This document shows, piece after piece, positions 38,377-49,400 of a stretch of 64,000 nt of DNA. The notes beneath the pieces are model-generated. The model saw only the letters and a list, made by a program, of their open reading frames with translations. It searched no databases and was not told the DNA's origin. Location: NCBI GenBank assembly GCA_015350385.1, contig WNKI01000001.1:2830739-2894738 (forward strand), written 5' to 3'. The position numbers and the translations under genes were made by a program. This DNA is from Aculops lycopersici. Lineage: Eukaryota; Arthropoda; Arachnida; Trombidiformes; Eriophyidae. Numbering within the stretch: position 1 is the first letter of the stretch; every line of letters begins with the position of its first letter.

Positions 38377-40092
38377 TCATGCCTGACTAACGCACTTTCC
38401 CTCTCGGCAAATGCGGTTTTGCTCGCCACAAGTGCTACCTTCTAATGCTGGATGTGCCGCCTTTGCCCAAGTTCCCGCGACGCACCATAGCTCCCGGCAA
38501 ACTGCATTAAATGGCGGCTGGCGAGTCATAAATGAGGTATAATTCTTGCCAAATGCCAACTTACACTGCTCGTTTATCGTATAAACCTGGCCGGGTGCTC
38601 GAAGTTTGCCAAGATCGTAGAGTGGATCAGAGGTGGTGGTTGACTCAGTGTCCAAACATGACAATTGGCGCTTGTTGATTGAGTCATTCAAGTAATCATT
38701 TGAACACTTTGACCAATGAATCTTACCGGCACCCGTGCGCTCGGACATGATAAATCCATTTGGATCGCAGGTGTTCCGTTGGCCATCGTGCATAATGCCC
38801 AAACTATGGCCAAGCTCGTGGGCTATCACAAAGGCTGATTCTAAATTTGACGCCTCGTTAATGGTACAACTATAATTGCCCTTGCACATTCCACCAACCC
38901 AAGCCAAGCCCAAGACTCCCGAGTGGTTTTTGCTCGGAGTTGCCTTATACAAGTCAAGTCTAATAATATAAATATATATTGAATTCATTATACATGGGGA
39001 TGGAGAAACAAGTAAAATAGATGTATAAGTTAATTGTGATATCACTAAATATTAATTGAGCAACAACACACACACACAATTCTAGTCATTTTAGGGCTGT
39101 GCTCTAGGTTACCTGCGTCGATTTACATGCAGCTAACCGGATATGGCGACCCGTGGGTGAAATCAGCGCCTGCAGGTAAGCGAGCACCCTAAAAGCCCTA
39201 ACTTGTTAGGTCAGCAGGAATAAACTTTGATTATCATTGAACATTTGAGATCAATTGTCTTTACTCACCCACTCAATAGAATCGCGTGGTCCCACCAAAT
39301 CCGCTTCTCTCTTTCTAGTCGAGCGTGTTGCCAATTACAAAAGTTGCCCAGATAAGCGTCGATGTCGCCACGTTCCGGGTTTGGCGCTGGCCCACCCTGT
39401 CTATCCGCATCCTTCAAGTGCTCAATTAGCACTAGCTTTATCCTAATTGGAATCTTGATGCTGCTAAATGTTAACAAGTGTTGCACCTGATTCATTATGG
39501 TCAAGACCAATTTGTTCAACTCCACCAGACCGCTGCTAAGCCCATCGAATTTGTTGTCCAAAGCTTGGTCTATGAAAACAGCAGTCTCTATTGTCTTGAA
39601 ATCGTTGCAATTATCGTCTACTGTTTGCTGTGTTGTCTTCTCATTTTGATTAGTTCCAAAACGATTTGCACTTTGGATTGCAGACCTCGAACAGTCAATT
39701 CTGGATTGAACTTGGCCCACTCTTCCGGCGGTAGTCAAAGCACTCTGGCTCACTTTATCACTATTATTTGCATCATCGATAACTATTTGGTCATGCTCCT
39801 GGATATTCTGCTCAGAGGCTGTCTTGCCTGATCTTCCATGACCATCTCTCGGCCGGTGTGAACTGGGCAATCTAACATGACGTCTAAATCTAGCTAATTG
39901 CCTGTCACTTTCACTTTCATCTACTAGATTAGATTCTTTATGGCCACAAAACTCACAATTGGTCAGGTAAACCTGCTCTATGACTAGTAAAGTGAATACA
40001 AGAACTAGATATCTATTAACTCGTTGGTGTGCAGAAAAACCTTGAAGAAACCTTGAGCTTCTAGCCGATGGATAAAAATAAAGGTCTCTCAT
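38377..40092 (-). CDS. Short ADAMTS-like zinc metalloprotease
   Basis: Two exons on the minus strand, 40092-39269 and 38959-38377, with a GTGAGT donor and an ATTATTAG acceptor. Joining them gives 468 residues and rebuilds the family sequence HAILLSG-LDLYKAT across the junction. A hydrophobic signal segment lies near residues 29-44, followed by a basic linker (ARFRRHVR) that may be a prodomain cleavage site. The reprolysin catalytic domain follows, with the zinc motif HELGHSLGIMHD, a Met-turn (FIMSE) and a cysteine-rich disintegrin-like module ending CREGKCVSQA. No thrombospondin repeat follows; the TGA stop comes directly after. The protein should be secreted and act on extracellular or matrix proteins. 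The short form resembles tick-type metalloproteases. The first Met of the open frame at 40092 was taken as start; an extra upstream exon is possible. Confidence 0.82.
38960..39268 (-). other. Intron of the ADAMTS-like gene
   Basis: A 309-bp minus-strand intron. It contains an extended imperfect inverted repeat (39091-39202). On the plus strand it holds AATAAA at 39219-39224, which could serve as the poly(A) signal for the convergent Dscam transcript. Confidence 0.75.
39091..39202. repeat. Imperfect inverted repeat, possible MITE
   Basis: TTAGGGCTGTGCTCTAGG and ACCTGCGTCGATTT on the left match the complement of the right side (GAAATCAGCGCCTGCAGGT, GAGCACCCTAAAAGCCCTAA) with small gaps. The roughly 110-bp unit would fold as one long hairpin. 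It could be a miniature transposon or a structured RNA; no target-site duplication was established. Confidence 0.5.
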
Positions 40093-41081
40093 TTCAACGG
40101 CATCTAGATTCGAAGGGCATGGTCGTCTCAGTTGAACTGAGACAAATTCGAAAGTAACCTCGGCAGCATGATAAGGGCGACAAATCAATCGGGTACATGA
40201 GGCAAAAGGCAAATGCTTTTGCGATACCTGATGCTACTCTTTCTTGACATTTGACTGTATTTTGGAAGTAACCGACTCGCTACATCGTGGAATCTACCTT
40301 TCGGAAGAGTGGAAAAACGTGCCATGCGACATCTAAATAGTTGATGTAACAAGTGAATAGATCAAACAACTAGTTGGCTTCATCATCAGACGATACGTCT
40401 CAGTCGCGTCAGCAATTCTATTGTTGATATTCAAACAATTATGACAGTAGGTATCACTCACTCACTCTCCCGCTAGCTCATTCGAGTAGAGTCAACTGTG
40501 CGCAGCGAGTGATGGATCGATACACCTGTAAACAGGTAGCTAGACGGCTGGCCTTTTTCTCTCGCGTTTAGTGGTTGTATGTTTGTCATCTCTCGACTAG
40601 TGCTTGTTACCTTGTAAATGCATTTTTTTACGAATATAAACTTTAATTTCGTCTATTGTCCGGATCTCTCTTCCTTCTCATCAATTTCATTCTTCCTCGC
40701 CTCCTCTCTCTCTCTCNNNNNNNNNNNNNNNNNNNNNNNNNNNNNNNNNNNNNNNNNNNNNNNNNNNNNNNNNNNNNNNNNNNNNNNNNNNNNNNNNNNN
40801 NNNNNNNNNNNNNNNNNNNNNNNNNNNNNNNNNNNNNNNNNNNNNNNNNNNNNNNNNNNNNNNNNNNNNNNNNNNNNNNNNNNGTCTCGCGGCGCAGTTG
40901 GTCGCAAAAGTATAACTAGCTGCTTCATTAATGTTTTGTTTACTAACATTACTAGTTTTTTATATATTTATTTTATATATATATAGTATCCAATGTGTGA
41001 CTATTATTGAGCTCCTCCTTGTGGGTGATGGTGGATTACTGTTGTTGTGCTTATGATCTAAGCTACTAATAATTGATCTTA
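40093..41081. other. Spacer between ADAMTS start and Tom40 end
   Basis: No gene seen. It should hold the ADAMTS promoter and Tom40 3' UTR (both genes on the minus strand). It includes the assembly gap and AT-rich sequence at 40950-40990. Confidence 0.6.
40704..40883. other. Assembly gap at a CT microsatellite
   Basis: A CTCTCT run (about 40704-40716) leads directly into 167 N bases (40717-40883), suggesting an unresolved dinucleotide repeat. Confidence 0.95.
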
Positions 41082-41948
41082 CTAACCGACAGTTATCCCC
41101 AAGCCAACTGTTGTAGAATTCTTCGGGTGATTTAGCACAGCACTCATTGAGAGTACTACAGGTAATGGAAAAAATCTCTTCTCTAAAGTGGCGCTTACAT
41201 TCATGGCTGTGTCAATTGAGCCTTTAAAAGTTGTATGCGATTTGGTTAGATCATATTGATAATAGAAACCAGCATTACTTTGGCCAATAGTCCTATCTGT
41301 TAGGAGCTCAGCTCCAAATTGTAAGTTCTCATTCGCCTTCTGATGATAGCTTATATGTGCGCCTCCAATCGATAATGTGGCATCTACATGATACTTTTCA
41401 GCAGTATACCTGCCTCCTACTGATAATTGGGACATCATTCTTAAGCTATTATCCTGTTGTCCATATTGAACAACCAATTCGGGGCCCAAATGTATGGATT
41501 TAGTGGCTTGATGGAGTAAATGACCAACTAGAATACCACTATTCTTGATTAAATCAATATTGGCAGCTGTAAGTGTTGTTGTAAAGTTATCTCCCAGATA
41601 ATCTAACGAGGCCTGACTACCCGCACATTGATTCCTCTGGAACGAGCCGACTAATTTGGCTTTCATTCTAGGATTAATTAAATGAATGATATTGGCGTTC
41701 AATTGTCCATCACATTGTATCTCTGAAGCTAACACTGGATATGATTCAACCGGCGAAACTTGCTTTGTTCCCATATAATTGGCACCAAATTTGTATGATG
41801 AATTCATCATGCCCATACTGATTGAATGTGACAATTGTAAATGAGGTGATAGCGGTCTATTAAGTGCAAGTTTGATGCCATCAAATGTCATCGGTTGCAA
41901 TTCCTTGACTTTCCGATGTAAGTCTTCAAATAATAATGTTGATGCCAT
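41082..41948 (-). CDS. Tom40: Mitochondrial import receptor Tom40
   Basis: Intronless, 288 residues, ATG at 41948 and TAG at 41082. The sequence follows metazoan Tom40 through almost its full length: FEDLHRKVKELQPMTFDGIK near the start, then YMGTKQVSPVESYPVL, SGILVGHLLH, TLEKRFFPLP and a C-terminal NSTTVGLGITVG that ends as a beta-strand signal. Tom40 is the 19-strand beta-barrel pore of the outer mitochondrial membrane TOM complex, through which nearly all nuclear-encoded mitochondrial precursors enter. The protein lacks most of the proline/glycine-rich N-terminal extension of many animal Tom40s and begins close to the first helix. It lies head-to-head with Taf10, 547 bp apart, so the two may share a promoter region. 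Confidence 0.93.
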   Translation of the reverse strand: MASTLLFEDLHRKVKELQPMTFDGIKLALNRPLSPHLQLSHSISMGMMNSSYKFGANYMGTKQVSPVESYPVLASEIQCDGQLNANIIHLINPRMKAKLVGSFQRNQCAGSQASLDYLGDNFTTTLTAANIDLIKNSGILVGHLLHQATKSIHLGPELVVQYGQQDNSLRMMSQLSVGGRYTAEKYHVDATLSIGGAHISYHQKANENLQFGAELLTDRTIGQSNAGFYYQYDLTKSHTTFKGSIDTAMNVSATLEKRFFPLPVVLSMSAVLNHPKNSTTVGLGITVG

Positions 41949-42495
41949 GGTGCTATACTTGCTAATTTGGTTTGACTTCGCTCCGATATCCCAGTCCTAT
42001 GGTAGCCGTGATTTAATAGTTACGATTTGCAAGTCTTATCTATCGGTTGAGTGAGGTTGCAGATGGTTGTAAATATATGTAATGTAGAAAAATATGCAAC
42101 TATAAGTCGGGAGTATCTATGGAGATGATGACAATGGGAAGATTATAATATCATTCGTGCTAATTCTTATGACCACGTGAGGCCAGCATTGTGTGCTGCC
42201 TAGACGCCGCTACATGGAATACAGTTTTCAATGCGAGCCGCTTACCAAAAACACATGTGCTCACTGTATGTTCAATGTGAAATTTTGCACGGCGAAAGAC
42301 CGATTAGAACTCATGGGATCGCGCTGAGTGTTTAGCCATCCAGTACGCGTCAATTTTATCTGTGTCGTCTCTCTCTATTTCTGTCTCCGAACAAACTTAT
42401 TTTTGCATTACTCGTGGTCCGCACCACGGGGTTGTATTTATTGACTTTATTATTATAGCCAATATACCACATATCGAACACAAATCTCCAGTAAT
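41949..42495. promoter_or_regulatory. Divergent Tom40/Taf10 promoter region
   Basis: A 547-bp spacer between two start codons facing away from each other. No gene is seen. It must hold both 5' UTRs and core promoters; no clear TATA pair was recognised. Confidence 0.6.
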
Positions 42496-43254
42496 ATGGA
42501 TATGAGCCCAGATAATTCTGACACTGGCGATCAGATGGATAGTGCAATGGACACATCTATGTCCATGGAGCAAACCCAAGATGAAGCACTCATTTCAAAT
42601 CCTGACACCCAACAGAATGAACAAAATCAGCAGCAGCATCAATCAAGCGAACCAGTCGATATCAAGCCCCAAATGCCCATTTTAGCACCTACTACCTCAA
42701 CATCAACTGCTACACCAGCCGATACGAGTATGGATACTTCGAATACCGTACCAGGGGCAGGAGCAAATCCCACAACTTCAACATCGAACGAAAACAATGA
42801 CAGCAACAACCCTCAAGCAAATACTGATTCCACCTCCACCCACGCCAATTCCAAGCCACAACAACCAATGGGTGCCCATGAGCTTCTCAAGGAGGCAATT
42901 GGCGCATCAACTAGTGGTGGTGTCGATGCAAACAAGGCGGCCACTACAACTATTTTCGATACAATATTGAACTCTGCAAATATTCCCTCGTCATCAATTC
43001 CCGACGAAGTTGTTCATCATTTTTTAAACACTGCCGGCCTACACACTACTGACGAGCGAGTCACTAGATTGATTGCCGTAGCCGCCCAAAAGTTTGTCCA
43101 CGACATCGTATCAGACTCGTTGCAACATTGCAAATTGAGAGGAGCTCAAGGGAAGAAGACCAAAGAGAAGAAGTATACACTGACCTTGGAGGACCTAGCA
43201 TCGGCACTTAGTGAATACGGAATAGATGTAAAGAGGCAACATTATTTCAACTAG
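42496..43254 (+). CDS. Taf10: TFIID/SAGA subunit TAF10
   Basis: Intronless, 252 residues. The C-terminal part (about residues 165-252) is the conserved TAF10 histone fold: IPDEVVHHFLNTAGLHTTDE, then RLIAVAAQKFVHDIVSDSLQ, a basic loop GKKTKEKK, YTLTLEDLASALSEYGIDVK and the ending HYFN. TAF10 is a nuclear subunit shared by TFIID and SAGA, where its histone fold pairs with TAF8, TAF3 or SPT7-type partners. The first 160 residues are low-complexity S/T/N/Q-rich. Their first half is homologous to the N-terminus of the GW182-like protein encoded 4 kb downstream. The gene ends 191 bp from the convergent Echs1 stop. Confidence 0.93.
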   Translation: MDMSPDNSDTGDQMDSAMDTSMSMEQTQDEALISNPDTQQNEQNQQQHQSSEPVDIKPQMPILAPTTSTSTATPADTSMDTSNTVPGAGANPTTSTSNENNDSNNPQANTDSTSTHANSKPQQPMGAHELLKEAIGASTSGGVDANKAATTTIFDTILNSANIPSSSIPDEVVHHFLNTAGLHTTDERVTRLIAVAAQKFVHDIVSDSLQHCKLRGAQGKKTKEKKYTLTLEDLASALSEYGIDVKRQHYFN

Positions 43255-43445
43255 TGTACTGCCTAGGTGGCTTAAAAACAAACAGCATGAGGTATGTCCA
43301 ACAAGAATACCTAAACCTCATATTTTTGAGGGCTTGTATAGATGAATTGATCAAGTTAGGTGGGAAATCTTTCGAGTGGAAAAGGCCACCTAACAATTAG
43401 GAAGTAGAAGCTATTATTATTATCATTATTAAATTTAACACCTCA

Positions 43446-44327
43446 TCAATTGCCAGTAAAGTTTGGAGCCCTCTTCTCAACAAAGGCGGTCATTCCCTCC
43501 TTTTGATCCTTGGTTCCAAAGGTCATTTGGAACAAACGTTTCTCCGTGCGAAGACCCTGATTTAGGGGAGTCTCAAAAGAGTAAAGCACTGACTCTTTGC
43601 ACATTCCAACGATGAGTTTCGAGTGGGAGGCAATTTTCTCTCCCAACATGATAGCCTCATCCACAGTCTTATCCGCCGACACCACCTTGCTGACCAGTCC
43701 CCAGCTGGCAGCTTGGTGGGCATCTATTGGCAGACCACTTAAGCACATCTCCATTGCGCGCGACTTACCGATGGCCTTGGTGAGACGTTGCGTTCCACCG
43801 GCGCCTGGAATGGTTCCAATGGTAATCTCGGGTTGGCCAAACTTAGCCGTGTCACCGGCGTATATTATATCACACATCATGGCAAGCTCGCAGCCGCCAC
43901 CTAAAGCATAGCCATTAACGGCCGCGATAATTGGCTTTGAGCACTGGGCAACCCGGTCCCATTTTGATAGAAAGTTTTTCCTAAAGTTCTCTGCAAAATG
44001 GGTATTTTGCATCTCCTTTATATCGGCACCGGCGGCAAAGGCCTTCGCCGAGCCGGTGAGGACTAGAGCACCGATTTGGTCGTCCTTCTCAGCCTTCTCG
44101 ATGGTTTCAGATAGTTGATTGATCAGGTCATCGCATAAAGCGTTCAATGCCTTCCTCCTGTTCAAAGTTATCAATCCAACATTCTTCTTCTCTCCCCTGT
44201 TCTCATAGAGTACCATTGGCTCGTCGCCACCAGTTGACATTTGCCGACACCTAATGACCATCGGCCTAGAGGCTGCTCCCGATTGTTGGATGGCGCCTCG
44301 CGCCAAGGTGACCAAAATTCTCGACAT
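43446..44327 (-). CDS. Echs1: Mitochondrial short-chain enoyl-CoA hydratase
   Basis: Intronless, 293 residues. This is the crotonase that hydrates 2-trans-enoyl-CoA to L-3-hydroxyacyl-CoA in mitochondrial beta-oxidation and valine breakdown. The N-terminus (MSRILVTLARGAIQQSG) is basic and free of acidic residues, as expected for a matrix targeting peptide. The CoA-binding/oxyanion segment AFAAGADIKEM and the catalytic glutamates E147 (GGGCELAM) and E167 (FGQPEITIG) are present with the usual 20-residue spacing. The C-terminus ends RAPNFTGN, like the RxPxFxxx tail of ECHS1. Length is typical of the family (about 290). It is tail-to-tail with Taf10 and head-to-head with the GW182-like gene. Confidence 0.95.
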   Translation of the reverse strand: MSRILVTLARGAIQQSGAASRPMVIRCRQMSTGGDEPMVLYENRGEKKNVGLITLNRRKALNALCDDLINQLSETIEKAEKDDQIGALVLTGSAKAFAAGADIKEMQNTHFAENFRKNFLSKWDRVAQCSKPIIAAVNGYALGGGCELAMMCDIIYAGDTAKFGQPEITIGTIPGAGGTQRLTKAIGKSRAMEMCLSGLPIDAHQAASWGLVSKVVSADKTVDEAIMLGEKIASHSKLIVGMCKESVLYSFETPLNQGLRTEKRLFQMTFGTKDQKEGMTAFVEKRAPNFTGN

Positions 44328-46459
44328 TCTTCAATTGTATTTCTCTCCTCTCTCTAAGTGATGTCACTAATTGAATATATATATTGCCAGTATTGTATTA
44401 TGTATAGAGTTTAGTTTGACTGTCTTGTATTGTTTTTGCTTGTTGGTTAATTGACTGTCATTTGGTCGATTGTCAAGTCTATCCTCTCGAATATCTCAGA
44501 GATTTAATCTAGTAACGATTGAGTCTCATAGAGTCAGGGACATGAACCAGAATATTGGTGCAGCAGCAGCAGCAACAGCAGCGGCGACGATAATAGCAAC
44601 AAAAGGAACAACAATAGGCTAGCAACAGGCCGACTAGACCAGTTTTGGTTTCTGCGCAAGTTTATCTGTGCTACTCTCGGTCTTGGCTTATTTAAATACT
44701 ATCAAGACACTAGCCTGTTAATTTGGTCCTAAATGGGATCACTCGCTTGCTAAAATCTTGGCAGAGTTGATAGTTGTTTATGAAAGACTGGAAATCGTGA
44801 GAAATCTAGTGCGTGGCCATTGAAGTTGTTGCTAATGCCGCGGACCGCAGAAACATAAGCAGCAGCAGAAGTAGAAGTAGAAGTAGATTTGGTCTCTATG
44901 GTTGGTGTTGGTGCTCTTGTTGTTGTTGTCATCGTGGTCTCGACCGCCAGGGGGGAGCAACCGCAATTGGACGATGGCTTGCGAGCGCAACAAAATTAGA
45001 AAGAGAGAGTTTAGCTCGATAATTTTGGTTTGAACCTTTGAGCAAAGTGCGCGTAAAGTTGAAATTTACAGAGTCGCTCAGTGAGATTTGGCACAAGCTC
45101 GATTCGCCTTCCCGTTTCGCCAGAGAGATTGAGACAGAGAGAGAGGACGCGTTGGATTGAGGCTTTAGTGGAGAAGTTGGGGCTAAACGGCCGCTGAAGT
45201 CTGCAGAAAAGTGCTTGTGCCTTGCACAAGTCAAGATGTCCACCAACTATAGCGCACAGATGGGCGCAGATTTGTGGAACAAATACAAATACACCTTTCA
45301 ATTGAAATTCGTGCTGCAATAACGGCCTATTTGAGCTGCGGAATCCATCCTGCGCCCCTAACTCGAGCACAGGAGCGCCCTACTTGTATCTCGTTTTGTC
45401 TAGTAGTAAAGTTTGTTGTGTGGTTGCATCCGCAAGATACACGGTGCAAGCACTCGCTGCTTTGCTGCGGTAGGCGCAGTGGGCCGCTGCTGAGCTGGCG
45501 CGGAAATGCAAAAATAGACGCGCACTCGGTGCCAATGATGTGCGTATGCGCGTTTGTCACTCCTTTATGTTGCAGAAAACTTGCTCGTGCGTCTGTTTGT
45601 GTGTGTGGCGCACAAAACACAACTCACACATCTCTCTCGACTCGCGCTCACATCGTTGTCGTCGCTCTATTCTCGCAGCGTTAGCAATAGCGTTAGGATA
45701 GGCGGTAGCAGCAGAGCGACTTCTTCGCTCTCTTGTTTGTGTGTGTGTGTGTGTTAGCCCAAAACCAGCGAAGGTGAGCGAGCGCCAGCCAAAGAGCCAG
45801 CCAGTCAGTGAGCTAGCAAATGGCAAGCAGAAATCAGGCAAAGTTGAAGGCTCGAGCACCACAGTAAGGGACCAGCCATTCAGACAACTCCACTGGCGCC
45901 GCCGTTGCTGCCGCTGCGCTGGACGCGGCCAAAGCAGCAGCAGCAGCCAGGCCGCCATCGTCGTAGTCGTCGTCGTCGTCGTTGTCGTTGCTGCCGCTGC
46001 TGCTGCTTTTTTCAGGAATGGAGTTTCCCTCTCTCGCTCGCTCTTTGGCTGGTCCGCCGCAAGCTGCCTCTGCGGCCGCCACCGCTTCTCTCACTCTGGA
46101 TCTCTCTTTCTGCCAACCTCTTTCCACTACAGGCACTACACTCTATACATTTCTCGTGTTGTCCTTTTGCACAACACGACACACTATTTTTCCATCTCAC
46201 ACTTTCTTGCGGTCCACCACACTATGAGGTTTGATTAACTTTTTATTATATCATCATCATCATTATCATTCATCACCTATCATCACATTATCATCAAGAA
46301 CAACACACACACACACACACACCACTTTGACACAAATCTAAATTATCACAACAAACCCTATAGATACAAACCATTTATTATTGTAATTATATTTTATCCC
46401 AATTCTATCCATCTATCTATTACAAGCCCACACTCAATTCAGAGGTCCGAAATAAAACC
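44328..46459. promoter_or_regulatory. Divergent Echs1/GW182-like upstream region
   Basis: A 2.1-kb spacer with no convincing gene. The Echs1 promoter should lie at the left. On the right, GAAGGTGAGCG near 45774 and a pyrimidine tract TGCTTTTTTCAG ending near 46015 could define a 5' UTR intron of the GW182-like gene. GT (45738-45754) and AC (46301-46322) repeats are present. Confidence 0.5.
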
Positions 46460-49400
46460 ATGGATTTGGGCTCTCAAAATAATTCGGACAATAATACAAC
46501 TATTGGCGATAGAATGGTGGATGCAATTAACACATCAACCTCAAATACCACCACGACGAGATCCAATATAGATCCTCAACAGCAAACTCAACAACAACAA
46601 CTACAAGATGACGCATCCAATAGATCAGCTAATCCCTGCACCCAAACAAGCGAACAAAACCAGCAACAACAATTACAATCAAACAAACCACTTGATGTCA
46701 AGAGCCAACCACCCATATTAACCTCACAGAATGCCGTTGGAGGTGGAGGTAAATCATCATTAAACGACCCACCGGCGAGCGATACAATAAACAATAGTAA
46801 GGACAATACCAATGGGGCAGCATCAGCCTCAGCATCAGGCCCGGCGGCGGTAGCCGGAGCTGGAGCAACAAATCCCTTAACATCAGCAACTACAACCACA
46901 ACAACATCCTCACTACCCGATAATGTTAAAGTCCAACATTTGTTCACTGCGAAGAAATGGGGCACACAGCCAGTCAGACAAGATACTCCATGGGAGCTGC
47001 CAGCCCAAGTTGCCGGTGGTGCCGCAACTACCGGACCAGCTTCAGCCTCGGGAAGTTCTTCCGTTGCCGGTATCTCGGCGCCGGGTGGCCTGCCAGCTTC
47101 AGCCATTAGCGCCGCGGCAGCCTCGGCCATGGCCGCAAATGCCGCCGCCGCGGCCGCAGTCATCGGCTCGGCCTCGGCAGCCTCAGCAACTCCAATCGGA
47201 GTCCCACCCTCGATGGGTGGCGACTTTCACTCCTTTGCCGATGGTCTCAGCAACAGTTTGGGCCAGATGAGTCTGGCCAGTGGCCAAGGTAACGGACTTG
47301 GCGGAATGCCAGTTGGTGTGCTCGGCGGCGACCCAGGTGGCCTCAAGTCGGCGGCGCAACTAAATCGGTTCAACCAACCCTGGAGAGCCGGTGGTGGCGC
47401 CGGGGCAGCGCCAGGCGGAGTTGGACAGCATAATCTCATCAACTCTGCCGCTCCAGGAATGATGCACAAGGCTTTCATTGCTGGCGGTGGTTTGCACCAA
47501 GCAGCAGACTCGTTTGCACGAGCTCCAGGACCAGCAACGTCAATGATGGATAATACTGTCATGTCGGCACCCAAGGCCGCATTTGGTGGCATGCAACAAC
47601 GAGCCTCAACTTGGTCGACCTTTGGAACCACAGCGGGACCAAATGATGTTGGCGAACCTGAATGGCCTAAGTCGACAACAAGTGGAATCTCTACAGCTAA
47701 TCCGGCTAATGCATTTGATCTAGTGCCAGAGTTTGAGCCAGGCAAGTCGTGGCATGGCGGCATGTTAATGAAGAGTCTCGACGACGACTCAACTATCCAA
47801 ACTGATGCACCAGGCATATCCAACTTTGGCGGTAACTCATACGGCGGCTTGACTGGCGGTGGAAACAATCGTTCGCCTACAGGCAGCTCCTACGAGGCCT
47901 CCTCGGGTATTGGAACATGGTCACCAGTGGTGAAGGGTGGTCGACCTGGAGGCAAGTGGGATGGAGATGGACCAGATGGTCGCGGTGATAATGGACGCTT
48001 CGATGACGGCACAGCCATTTGGGGCCAGCCAGCCCCAGGTAAGAATGGTCCAAGTGGCGGCGGGGGCGTTGATTGGGATGTCAAGACTGGTGATGCAAAT
48101 AACAGTAACATGGATGGTAAAGCTCGCACTTCCATGGCTGGCAATAACCCACAAGCCCAATACAACAGGCAACCTAACTCGCAACAACAATCAGGAGCGT
48201 CCGCTAGTCTACTTATGTCATCAGCCAATACTAGTCCATCAAGCCAGCAACAACAACATAATCAGCAGCAGCGTAACCAACAGCAACAGGCCAATAGCAT
48301 GAAACAACAATCATCTCATAATCTATTTGATCGAGTTCAACAGCAGCAACAACAACAACAACAATCGAATGCCTTATCAAGCCAAGCAAATCAGCCAAAT
48401 CGGGGTCTCGGATTGTCATCATCATCCTCAAACGTTCCTTCGCAACAACAATTGAAGCATATGGTTCAGCAAATCCAGCTAGCTGTACAAGCTGGACATC
48501 TCAATCCTCAGATTCTAAACCAACCCTTGTCACCGGAAACTCTACAGTTGCTTTATCAATTATTGCAACAGATCAAGATTCTTCACACACTACAAATGCA
48601 AGCTTTACAGCAATTAAACAAAACTAATAATCATCAAGCATCAGCAACAGTGAATGTTCACATAGCCACGACAAAGCAGAAGATTGTTGAATATCAGAAT
48701 CGTATTGCTCAACAGCAGGCTACCTTCTTGAAGGAATCGGCAGCACATAACATTTCATCAAGACAACAACAACAAATGCCCGGCTTAGCCGCCTCCGGTA
48801 TGAACCCAGGCGGCTTCGGAGGGCCAACACTACCTCCAGGTATCTCACAATCAGGTGATAGCTTTCGTTCAAGCGCTTCGGTCGGAAATTTCCATCAGGG
48901 TAATAATTTTGGCGTAGACAGTAGCATGGGTGGGCAGGTAACCTCCAATGGAATGGGTGGTGGACACATGAACTTGGGTGGCAATCAATTCAACTCATCA
49001 TCGCGTTTTGACCAACCATGGCGCCCACAACAACAACAACAGGCAACCAACAAGCCTACACATCAGCAACAACAAAACTCAATGGCTTCTCCATTCGCCA
49101 ATCATAATTTAATCAATGCAGCACCAGGTGGAATGCAGAAGACATTGAGCGGAAATGGGTCGGCCTATGGTATGCAGGGCGGAAATGAATTTGCACGCGC
49201 ACCAGGACCGGCCTCGTCCATGATGGATAATAACATGACATCTAAACCTTACGGAAGCATGGCGGCAGCCCGTTCAACTGCCGCGACATGGTCTGCATTT
49301 GGCCCTCCGACTTCAAATGAACCAGAACCCGAATGGCCAAAGACATCTTCGACGACGACTTCTAGTGGAATCTCTGCAGGGAACTCAACTCAGCGTAAGT

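Noticed and set aside
39478..39831. 117-codon plus-strand frame opposite the ADAMTS exon
   Set aside because: Antisense to a well-supported exon and without family likeness.
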